Positions 28,508 to 37,199 of a DNA stretch of 64,000 bases are shown here, in pieces; position 1 is the first letter of the stretch; every line of letters starts with the position of its first letter. The translations under genes were made by a program, and so were the position numbers. The notes under the pieces were generated by a model, which was given only the letters and a program-made list of their open reading frames with translations, had not been told where the DNA came from and did not search any database. This DNA is from Owenia fusiformis (lineage: Eukaryota; Annelida; Polychaeta; Sabellida; Oweniidae): NCBI GenBank assembly GCA_903813345.2, contig CAIIXF020000012.1, positions 15,990,020 to 16,054,019 on the forward strand, written 5' to 3'.

Positions 28508-28680
28508 GTTCTATTCAATTACATGTTAAACTTTCAACTACGGGTTCAACTATAGGTTCAATTCAATTACATGTAAAGCTCTCAACTACAGGTTCAACTA
28601 TAGCTTCAATTACTTGTAAAACTTTCAACTACAGGTTAAATTTTCTACTATATACAGCTTTAACTACAGGTTCATGGATG
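28508..28680 (+). repeat. Distal remnant of the right satellite arm
   Basis: Two to three monomers of the GGTTCAACTATAGG satellite resume directly after the nested element and run into the right TIR, confirming that the nested element split a pre-existing array. Confidence 0.8.
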
Positions 28681-29190
28681 CAGTTTTAGAATATGAAAAT
28701 ATGATTAACTCGAGAAGTTGGTTTCCAAAAGAAAATCTGCCATTTCATAGTTTATTTGGTTAGGGCTCCTTAATGCTAAAAACTGTCAGAAATGTAAAAT
28801 AATTAAAGTAGAATGAAATAAAAAACATCTAACCAGGTGAATTAAGGAGCATAAGTAAGTCCCTCTATTTTCTCTAAAATGTACTACATTTCATGTTATT
28901 TCATCATTTTCATGTAACCACAATTCCCCATACTTAAACACAGTGGGAAAAACATGGCAGAGTCATGTAAAACCAAGACAAGAGTTACATGATTTTGCCA
29001 CATTGTTCATGTTCTGCCACAGTTTGCCCCGTGTAAAAGTGGAGTAAAATCAAGAGTGCCATCTCTTGTTTTTACAACAACATGCCACGCCACACATGGG
29101 GCAAAATGAAGTGAACTAAAGTGAATTAAAGTAAGAACATGTGCCCTCTTTCGCCACGCATGTAAAAACATGGGTTTTTTCCTAAGGGTG
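28640..29190 (-). repeat. Right terminal inverted repeat of the giant foldback element
   Basis: Reverse complement of 1363-1890, with scattered substitutions and small indels. It ends CCTAAGGGTG and is followed by AGCATAAT. The divergence between the two TIRs is visibly greater than that between the 1338-bp units, so this element is older than the array inside it. Confidence 0.85.
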
Positions 29191-29198
29191 AGCATAAT

Positions 29199-29949
29199 AG
29201 GTATTTACCTTAACTAACAAAATTCTTACTTTACATCATCCTTATTTTAATTTATTTATAATACAAAATGTACAACATACAGTATGAATGTTACAAGAGA
29301 TGAGCATTTGCTTGAATTCAGTCATCCTTAACTCTTAGCATTCCATTTCTAGACCATTTCACTGGATTTGAACTTGTGGTCAGCTATTTTTCCATGACAT
29401 GTAGATGGAATGGAAAAACCAAACTTAACAAGTATACTCAATGGCAGTCTAGAACATCTTTTCATTTTACTCATTTAAATACATAAGAGGGGGAAATAAT
29501 CCACAATTCAAAGATGAACTTAATTCATGTAAAATGACCCTAAAGGTGATCCTGTCTTCATGTAGAGATAACCATAGTCATTAAGCTAGGTTCATCTTTG
29601 AATTCTGGGTAAGAGCATTCTCTGGCTCTATTATTTATACCAGGATGCATGCCAACAGGAAGTGTTCAAGAATACCAGTTAAACTTCTTCAAACAGAGAG
29701 GCTAGAAAATTCCTTCACTCAGTATTTGAAGAGCTACTGTATCCTTGCTGTTTCCCTCCATAAGATATTAAGGAAGTCATGTATATAGTTAATGAGAGTT
29801 CGCAATTCTCCGATGACCACTTGAGCTCTTCAATTAGGAGGGGTGTAGAATTCCAAATCCTATACTAGAACATATAGTTTAGCGGGTGCAGTGTATTGAG
29901 GCTTCAAATTTCCTAGATATATATCCAAAATATGATACACTACCCAGTA
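29199..29949. other. 3' flank of PTRH2, no gene seen
   Basis: AT-rich and without a recognisable exon. Minus-strand AATAAA words (plus TTTATT) lie near 29250 and 29625 and could serve PTRH2 polyadenylation. Confidence 0.4.
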
Positions 29950-32900
29950 TCATAAAAGTTTTAAATGTCCTGTTACTTTGTTTATAAGTTCTTCTGGACC
30001 TGGAAAAATAAAGCATAAATAGTAAGTAGACTTAAATATTTTATTAAGCACAGAGGTCACATACATTGAACAGTGCCCTATCACCCACGTAAGTTAATTA
30101 CAGTACCCAGTACATGTATTGAAAAATGCTTAAAATTGGTAAAAATATCTTAATTTTGAATGCAAATTAATATGAAACTCAGAACCAACCCACAACTTCC
30201 ATTTGGCAAATTCCTGATTTATCCCAGAGTTTTTGATATCCTATAATTCCCTTATAATTTCAGCGATTAAGTGAACAAATTTAAAATCCTAGATTTTTCC
30301 AGGTGTGGAAGTTAATAACTTACCTGGTCCAACTCCTAGCGTAGTAGTAGACCCTGGAGCTATTTGTGTCCTACCAGCATCCTTTATTATGCTATAGTTA
30401 AGTCCTAGTGCCCTTGCTTGCTTTAATAATTCAATACTGGAACAAAATCAAATACAAATCTGTTACTCAAAAACGTGAAAATTTTTAAGTACTGAAGTTA
30501 AAACTGCCAAGTACCGCAGTTAAAACTGTAAAGTACCGCAGTTAAAACTGCCAAGTACCTCAGTGTGGTGCAAAAGGTATTTCAATTACACACGTTTTAC
30601 TGTATTAATGGTAGACGGCTGTAGAGCAAATAATGCGCCCACTTTGACTTCTTAAAAATTGACTGATTAGTAATTCTCATTCAAGTTTGTTTGAAATTTA
30701 AAAATATTGATTGACAAATGAAAGTCTAACTGCAGCAATCTTAAAGGCCCGGTTGTTTGAGAATAACATCGAACGCAAATTCCTTTATCCAAAAACAAAA
30801 TGTCCATCAAACCCCCCCCCCCCCTTGGCAATACATGTATTTTGAAAGCAATTTCAATAAAGAGCCCACGGGCCAAATAATGACTCCTGTAGGCCTTAAG
30901 TCAAGAAACACTCTGGAATGGCACATTCTGCCTACTGGATGTACCAATATCATATGGGCCAATCAGATTGCTAGAAATCACACTTTCTTGAAGTAATTTT
31001 CAATACTGTACTTACAGCCCTTCTTCACTATCAATTTTTGTGACAACTTTAGGCTGTCCCATCATAACCCATTGTTCACACAAGACAGGGTTTTTCATGG
31101 CTAACTTCATATAAGCTCCAACTGCTGCATGTGAACACTGGAAATAAAGAGATATTTATTTTTAGTCTCTTTAGACTCATTTAAAATTTGGAAAAGCCAG
31201 CTGGTCCTATATCTCAGTGGTAGAGCAATCGCTTTATAGCGAGGGGACGTTGGTTCGATCCCCACTGGGGTGGACTGACTTTTTCACATCAGCCCTTAGC
31301 ACAGGATTTCATACTATGTTTTCATTAACTAATTTCTCAATTTGATTTGAGGCACAGTTATAACTGGCTTGTTTTTCACTTTCTAAGTGTGAATCATAGT
31401 CAACAGGGGATATGATAAATTAGAATGTTTACGATACATTGTAGAAGATAAGATTATATATTTTTCACTCTGTTTTATTCGTTCTTAAACCCTAGAGGAA
31501 AAACTCACATATGTAGCAGGCTTGTAGCCAGTCCCTCCCCCCCCCCCCTCCCTGGCCAAAAATTCTTTTAACATCTTGCAGTTTTTCACCATTCTGAGAA
31601 TTTTTTAAGTGGTTTTTGCCATTTTAAGACCAAAATTGTCAAAAGTGAACCCCCTTGGAATTTTCCAAAAAGTGAACCCCCCTTGGCAAATCCTGGCTAC
31701 GGGCCTGTGTAGTGACTTTTGATCAACAGAATGACAAAGCTCATGCACCACATATATTATAAATGAATTTATCTTACTTGTGCTGCCATCTTTCCTTTCC
31801 CCATTTTTAGATCTGATCTGATGACCATTACAAGTTTCAATTCTCCACTATCACTTGGCATCGGCATCTGAAGTAAATACATTTAATGATGTCATTATAG
31901 TGTACTGCATTATAGCAAAACAGAAAATATAACTATCTGTAATATGTCCTTATCTGAGTATTGCTACAAGGGCATCAGAAATTACACATAAATTAAAACA
32001 TATCAGTGGCGGATCCAGGAACCAACAAGGGGGGGGGGCCAAAATTTCCGGTCAGAGAAAAAAACTTCAAATCTAAAACCAAAAAGTGGGCCCAAATTTT
32101 GAGGCCCATTTTCTTCAAAATTTAGCCTGAAATTAAAAAATAAGGCCTTAGAAGGCCTGGTAATGACCCCATGCCCCCCCCGGATCCGCCACTGCATATA
32201 TTATGTGGACTGAAAAGGGAGATTCTCTGAATGTTCATTGTCAGTGTTCTTCCTAACATGCAGGCCTGTAGGCAGGATTTGTCAAGGGGGTTCAGTTTTC
32301 AAAAATTTCCAGGGGGGTTCACATTTGACAAAATGGTGAAAAACTGTATGATTTTGAAAGAATTTTTGGCCGGGGGGGGGGGGGGGGGGGGTTCGCAGGG
32401 TTCGGGCCTAACATGTACCTATTGATCTTGACAAAAACAGGTCAAATTAAGATTTACCTTACAGGCTAGCACCTTACCATGTTCAGTAAAAAAAACTGAA
32501 GAGTGGAGACTTAAGTCTACTGTTTGAGCATGGTAAATTTTCTATTTTATGAAGTAGCGTTAGAAATTTCCGGAGATAAGTTCAATTTTTAAAGTTCATA
32601 TGGAAATTTTAAATGCTACTACTTCGTAAATTTCTTATTTCTCACTAGAAAATCTCCACTCAGGGACAAAGACAACTCCTAATCTAAAGAGAAGCAGCTG
32701 ATAACTTATTTACCTTCATAAATGGAGGATGGAGATGTAGGACATTTAAAGATAATATACTAAATAAAGGACTCTTGATTGGTCGTTATTTGTGTTGTCG
32801 CGATGTGCCATAATCGTACATCGATGCATCGGCAATTTTCAGTAGTAAACATCGATGCACATCGCGATGTACATCGAGAAAAAGTCTGAGAAAAGTGCAT

Positions 32901-33624
32901 TGAAATACCGAACGCTAATGCACTAAAATACCGAACAGATCAAATCAAAAAGAGTACGCTGGTACATCCGGGAACTTCTAGTAACGGTGAAATGAAAGTA
33001 AAGTAAATTTTTTTAGATTAATGGTTCATTTCAACAAGTTAAAACAGTTTTAAAGCGAAAGAATATCAGAAAACATTGGAAAATGAAATAAGACATGAGG
33101 AATGTAAGCGATTTGCGTCAATATAAGATAAAAAAGGGTGATTTTTAGCAAATTAAATTTTTTTAAAAACATCGATGTTTTGTTTCAGCATGGGCTTTCA
33201 ATCTAATTGAAAGCCCATGGTTTCAGACATCGATGCATCGCCCGAATCAGCTTTGACGATATAGTCATTGGATTGGTTATTTGAAATCAAATCTCAAATC
33301 TAATAACAACAAAGAGTGAGTCCCGTAACAGGCCCGTAGTTCGAGCAAACCCCCCCCCCAACCCTTCAAAAAGTGACCCACATGGCAAATCCTGAACAAG
33401 CTTATGTCCCGGAAGTGGTCCATATTCTCCAATGTTCAATTGATGCATACCTCATTTTCATTAGAAGCTCCTCTACAAGCTTCTTCTTTCACTTTCCTGG
33501 AAGCTCTTCCTGACATTCTGTAAAAATTTCTCATAATTTTTGGCCCAAGTACCATTCCAAAACAAAGTCCTATACCAACACCTATGGCTACGCCATATGC
33601 CGTCTTCGAATCCGTGGGTAACAT
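29950..33624 (-). CDS. PTRH2: Peptidyl-tRNA hydrolase 2, mitochondrial (Bit1), complete
   Basis: Five coding exons on the minus strand: 33451-33624, 31778-31867, 31016-31137, 30324-30436, 29950-29999. All introns are GT-AG and all phases join, giving 182 aa (human PTRH2 is 179). The protein starts [15 protein letters not shown], with one membrane-spanning N-terminal segment (about residues 9-28), as expected for outer-mitochondrial-membrane PTRH2. The Pth2 domain follows: [20 protein letters not shown], then [32 protein letters not shown] and [18 protein letters not shown] at the C-terminus. The family cleaves peptidyl-tRNA released from stalled ribosomes and, in vertebrates, also acts in anoikis signalling. 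It is divergent from ANAPC7 across 211 bp. Introns are loaded with small TIR elements, but the frame is intact. Function comes from homology recognised by eye. Confidence 0.95.
30487..30564. repeat. 25-bp minisatellite, about 3 copies, in PTRH2 intron 4
   Basis: Tandem copies of AAGTACCGCAGTTAAAACTG with small variants, lying between PTRH2 exons 3 and 4. Confidence 0.75.
31200..31276 (+). tRNA. tRNA-like sequence (pseudogene or SINE head)
   Basis: An A-box-like stretch (TATATCTCAGTGGTAGAGC) is followed 32 bp later by a perfect B box (GGTTCGATCCCC), and then CTTTTT as a Pol III stop. The anticodon arm TCGC-TTTATA-GCGA has a 6-nt loop, and the acceptor ends do not pair well, so it is not a credible working tRNA. 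Present in PTRH2 intron 2. Confidence 0.5.
31517..31707. mobile_element. Small TIR element, CAGGCCCGTAGCC family, copy 1
   Basis: Ends CAGGCTTGTAGCCAG and, inverted, CAGGCCCGTAGCCAGG, enclosing a C-run and G/T-rich sequence. Flanked by TGTAG on both sides, a 5-bp target duplication. Lies in PTRH2 intron 2. Confidence 0.75.
32004..32194. mobile_element. Small TIR element, CAGTGGCGGATCC family
   Basis: 191 bp with inverted ends CAGTGGCGGATCC, a G-run just inside the left end and a C-run just inside the right end, flanked by CATAT on both sides (5 bp). No coding capacity. CAG-starting ends with a short duplication suit a non-autonomous hAT-type element; this is inference. Confidence 0.8.
32261..32410. 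mobile_element. Small TIR element, CAGGCCCGTAGCC family, copy 2
   Basis: Starts CAGGCCTGTAGGCAGG and ends GGGTTCGGGCCTA, with a long G-run (about 32373-32391). Flanked by ACATG on both sides (5 bp). The last base of the right end differs from its relatives. Confidence 0.7.
32501..32661. mobile_element. Small inverted-repeat element
   Basis: Left arm GAGTGGAGAC...ATGAAGTAGCGTTAGAAATTTCC is matched inverted by GGAAATTTTAAATGCTACTACTTCG...TCTCCACTC. It forms a hairpin of about 160 bp. No target duplication was identified. Confidence 0.6.
32795..33255. repeat. ATCGATGCATCG-rich palindromic repeat
   Basis: Contains ACATCGATGCATCGGC near its left end, ACATCGATGCACATCGCGAT soon after, and GACATCGATGCATCGCCC near its right end, an arrangement of opposed short palindromes. 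Likely a degraded non-autonomous DNA transposon; family not recognised. The 31-bp micro-palindrome at 33189 sits inside it. Confidence 0.45.
33182..33226. mobile_element. 31-bp perfect palindrome with 7-bp direct repeats
   Basis: 33189-33219 is a perfect inverted repeat with 13-bp arms CATGGGCTTTCAA around the loop TCTAA. GTTTCAG stands immediately on each side (33182-33188, 33220-33226). It shares its half-sequence with the 21-bp palindrome at 44906. The pattern is what an insertion with a 7-bp target duplication would leave. Confidence 0.65.
33329..33400. mobile_element. Degraded copy of the CAGGCCCGTAGCC family
   Basis: Begins CAGGCCCGTAG, then a C-run and GTGACCCACATGGCAAATCCTG as in the full copies, but the right TIR is not recognisable. 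Lies in PTRH2 intron 1 close to exon 1. Confidence 0.55.
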
Positions 33625-33835
33625 AACTTTAACACCATGTAATGAAACTTTGATTAGACTTCAATTTCTCATGTAAACAGAGAAATTGCAATAAGTTGTG
33701 AAATTTTGTATTTTTCATGCGGGAACATCCGGAAGTGGAAGTCTGGACGGAGCATGCGCATTAAAGGCGCGCGATTTTGACCTACATTTGAAATTTTATA
33801 TTTTATTGCAAATATCGTCGATACCTAGTGCCAAT
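33625..33835. promoter_or_regulatory. Bidirectional promoter between PTRH2 and ANAPC7
   Basis: 211 bp separate the two start codons, which face away from each other. It contains an ETS core CCGGAAGTG (33729-33737), an NRF-1-like GCATGCGCA (33752-33760) and an E2F-like GGCGCGCGATTTTG (33766-33779). No TATA box is evident. ETS and NRF-1-like sites suit a housekeeping or mitochondrial gene and an E2F-like site suits a cell-cycle gene; usage is inferred. Confidence 0.55.
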
Positions 33836-36289
33836 ATGAGTCTTTTTGATCAGATTAAGCTTCTACACGAATCAGAGCTTTACGATGATGTCAAATTGGT
33901 GGTGAGTTGTATCACATTCTTTTGATATCAAGCATTTTTCAAAATTTGTAATTTCAAAAAAATATTTTAAATTTGTGGGTGATAATAGAGTACCTGTACC
34001 TGTCAACAAGGATCATATATATCTTGATTTTCTAGATTTGGCAGTTATACAAGCTCGAGATAACACCATAAATGTTCATCATATTCTAACCTTCTTCTAA
34101 GGTCACTATATCGTTGCCTTCGTCCAAAGATAAATCCCTGCATATTTTTTACTCTGCCAGATGTGAATCATGTCGCTGTATATGGCCCTGGGTCATGTCG
34201 TAATCATAAAATTTGAAATCGAATGTTCGCCAGTTTTCCACATCACCATTTGAATTGCGAGTTTTGGTTTTATCTACCTTACCAAAAATTCCAAAACAAA
34301 CATGAAGTGATCAATGTGTTCCAGATGGAATTACTTCTAGCCAATTCTAGAGACTAAACTATGTAGAGTTCAGTATTGCAGGCCAACTGTCTCGCAATTT
34401 GCGTATTTGTCACGTATTTGCTGATGAAATTGAAGTCAAGCCCATATATGTCACGCGAATACGAAATCGGAATTTCTTCAGATTATTCCCAAGCAAAAAT
34501 ATTTCGGACTGTTATTTTTAACTAGATGGGAATCGAAAAAGCATTAACAATATCACGGATATATATTTTTCACAGGGGAATATTGTTCTTACAATATGTG
34601 AGCATAATCCAGAGTTCATGTCGATGCCTATGAGGTTCCAACTGATGGTGTACTATGGAAATTCTCTCTACCACACAGAGGAATTTAAAAAAGCAGAGGT
34701 ACAGTATAGAAAATGCACTAATGGGATATCAGATTTTTTGGCATTTCTAGAGTATGACATAATATCATAGCAGGGGTTTCATTAGCTGCAGCAGGCAATA
34801 TGCGATTTTCACCAGTTGTTTTCACAAAACCACCTGTTGTTTTCAAGGAATTTTCAATTTTTCCATGTTAAATTTATGATTTCCATTAATTTTGCCTGTT
34901 GTTTTCATTTATTCAGCCTGTTGTGAGAAATTCTAGTGAAACCCCTGCTCAGTATGATCCAGGATCAGGAGTTTTATTCAAATTTCTGGAAACAAATGAA
35001 AATAACAGAGAATATTTTACTTGAAATCAAAATTAAAATGGTTGCAGAATCTCTCAAAACAACAGACAGGCTAAAATTTATGTTTAAAAATAATTGTGAT
35101 TGTCTTCATGTCAACTTACTATAAGTTATTGAATAATCGACTTCGTCTCGTTCCAATACAGAATTTCTCGAGCAGAATATATCCCGTATTGCACTTCAAA
35201 TTATTCTATAACGTTTTTATCGTGTGATCCTCTGTATTGCTACTGAGAATGCCCCCCCCCCGTACCAATATTTTCTGTATTGCGAAGAAGATGATCAATG
35301 GAAACAATCTCAGTAGCAATACAGATTGGTACAGCACATGACCTGACCAATCAGAAGGCTTCATTTTACAGATCATACAATAAATATGTATACATGAACA
35401 TATCTGATGCATTATATTGAAACCGTATCCTCTCCTATTTTGATCAGCTTCCACATGCATTTTAATTACATTTTTACTGATATTATATATTTGTTGTAGA
35501 ATGTGTATCGCAAGGCACTTCAAACTAAAAAAGTGTTGAACAAAACAAAGTCAACAAAATGTACAGTAAGTGGATTTATTCATTTGTATCCAGGAGCCTG
35601 TTTTGAAATTATCTTATGTACATATATGTGAATTATGTATGTACTTGTATGTGAAATATGTTCATTTGGGTGATATTCCAAAGTTACAAAATGTGTGGAA
35701 AGAGATTATGATGTAGCATATTTGCAGTATTTTCACAACTGTACAATATTTAATTGCTATATACTTGAACTCTAATTTGTTTACATGGAATATCCATTTT
35801 TCATACCTTTAATAAAAAAAGTAACTAGTAAAAATCAAATTTCTGATACAGAAGGTAAAAAGCATGAAAATTAATTTCAAAATTGACTTAGAATTGCAAA
35901 AGCGAAATATTCCAAAATCAATCATTGATTGTATATACTACAATCCGTGATAATAAATCAGTTTAAATTAAAACATATTAAACATGATAAAATATCAAGA
36001 TGGCAATTGTTCCTTATATCTAACATAAGCCCCTGACATTAACATTTAAGCACACCCTTGGGTGCTATGATATGCCTTAGGCAAGTGGCTATTAGTAACT
36101 TTAGGCTCAAATATAGCCTAAACTATATTGCTGTTCTGCTCAAAGGTGTGAAATTATTCACACTGTGTTTTTTTATTTTATTAAGAGTATTTGTTCTTTA
36201 TTTAGGACCTGCCCTCTGAAGTTGATGTGAAGTACAAGATACACCAATGTCTGTATAATCTCAAACAATACAAAGAAGCTATCAACATG
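33836..36289 (+). CDS. ANAPC7: Anaphase-promoting complex subunit 7, N-terminal exons only
   Basis: Four exons, all phase 0: 33836-33901, 34576-34698, 35500-35565, 36206-36289 (113 codons). They give MSLFDQIKLLHESELYDDVK, NPEFMSMPMRFQLMVYYGNS, NVYRKALQTKKVLNKTK and DLPSEVDVKYKIHQCLYNLK. This follows the start of human APC7 closely, including the MALQQKKALSK-like and LPSE(I/V)(E/D)VKYK segments. APC7 is a TPR-repeat scaffold subunit of the anaphase-promoting complex, an E3 ubiquitin ligase of mitosis, and is normally about 560 aa; the TPR superhelix and C-terminus are missing here. A good donor (ATG|GTAAGT) follows exon 4, but no fifth exon was found before the opposite-strand P450 genes or beyond them. 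Either the gene continues past the window across a very long intron, or this is a truncated copy. Confidence 0.85.
34771..34947. mobile_element. Small TIR element in ANAPC7 intron 2
   Basis: Inverted ends CAGGGGTTTCAYTAG enclosing repeated TGTTGTTTTCA words. CAGGGGT-type ends are typical of non-autonomous hAT elements. No clear target duplication. Confidence 0.6.
35232..35327. repeat. Short hairpin repeat in ANAPC7 intron 2
   Basis: TCTGTATTGCTACTGAGA and its inverse TCTCAGTAGCAATACAGA flank a C-run and a second inverted pair (GTACCAATA / GATTGGTAC). It probably derives from a small TIR element. Confidence 0.5.
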
Positions 36290-36545
36290 GTAAGTTTACA
36301 ATTTAGCTCAAACAATACAAAAAACTATCAATATTGTAAGTTTACAATTTAGTACAAGATACATCAATGTCCATACAATCTCAAACAATACAAAAAAGCA
36401 ATTAATATTGTTATTTTGCAATTTAGTACAACATACACCAATGTTTGTACAATTTCAAACAATACAAAAAAGCTATCAATATTGTAAGTTTGTGATTAAG
36501 CACAAGATACACCAATGTCTGTATAATCTCAAACAATACAAAGTA
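36290..36545 (+). repeat. Degenerate tandem copies of ANAPC7 exon 4
   Basis: Directly after exon 4, the last about 60 bp of the exon (TACAAGATACACCAATGTCT, CTCAAACAATACAAA) recurs about three times, near 36355, 36427 and 36490, plus a short fragment near 36308. The copy at 36427-36485 keeps an AG before TAC, stays open in the exon's frame (YNIHQCLYNFKQYKKAINI-like) and ends in ATT|GTAAGT. So the duplicated segment carried its splice signals and part of a TPR helix. Confidence 0.75.
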
Positions 36546-36599
36546 GTTACATTGCTTAAAGTCTTCAAAAAATTGTTTCAAATTTCAGAATATTTTTGA

Positions 36600-37199
36600 C
36601 TCATGCCTATTTTCCAAAAATTCCCAAAGTGCATACTTTATTTAAAAGCCCCATGTAGAATTTAAACCACTGTGGCTAATCTTGTAGTCTCATATTTGTT
36701 ATAATTATATGACCACCCTCCAAGCAGAAAGCTGAATGTCTTATAGTACGGTGTTATTTATGCATTCAAGAATATTCACACATAGTCATAGGCAAGGTGT
36801 GTAGATCACACTATTTCACGTAACTGCATTCTGTAATATAACCAATAATGCATTTGTCGTATGGCTCTCAAGGTGATAACTGGACTCACAGATTGAAATT
36901 GATGCTTTGCCAACTTGACCCTTGCAAAAAGTTTTATTGAAAATATGTTTTTTAGTGATTTTGTATCTTTTAGGTGATTTTGCAGAATATATTGCGCAAT
37001 GTATGAAAGGAATTTAAGCCCAAAACTCAATGCATGTGGCTGCTTCATTTAACTCAGGTATTGTTTCCTAAACTTTACATAATTGCTACACGGTCATGCA
37101 ACGATTTGGACACACCTTCAATAGAATGCTTCAGCATACAATGTACTGAGGCGAGGGCTTAAATCCTTAAATCAAAGCATGTCTCATCTGCTATAGCGT
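36600..37199. other. ANAPC7-P450 A interval, no further exon seen
   Basis: From about 36720 the sequence is recognisably related to the 3' flank of P450 B (both share a GGTGTTATTTATGCA stretch and GTCTCATnTGCTATAGCG just beyond the stop), so the segmental duplication starts at or before here. Confidence 0.5.

Larger units (their letters stand above)
1363..29190. mobile_element. Giant (27.8 kb) foldback element with satellite arms
   Basis: The ends are inverted copies: the left begins TCCCTTAGGAAAAAACCCAT (1363) and the right, read on the minus strand, begins CACCCTTAGGAAAAAACCCA. Inverted homology continues about 530 bp inward and then into tandem repeats that are themselves inverted between the arms. 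Perfect 8-bp direct repeats (AGCATAAT) flank it, which is compatible with hAT-like or Mutator-like transposition; long TIRs lean towards the latter. No transposase frame is visible, so it is probably non-autonomous. About 17.8 kb of its length is a second element nested in the right arm (10686-28507). Without that, the element would be about 10 kb, with a short left arm and a long right arm. Confidence 0.8.

Noticed and set aside
35206-35523. 105-codon minus-strand frame in ANAPC7 intron 2 to exon 3
   Set aside because: It overlaps ANAPC7 exon 3 in antisense, spans a hairpin repeat and a C-run, and resembles no protein family.
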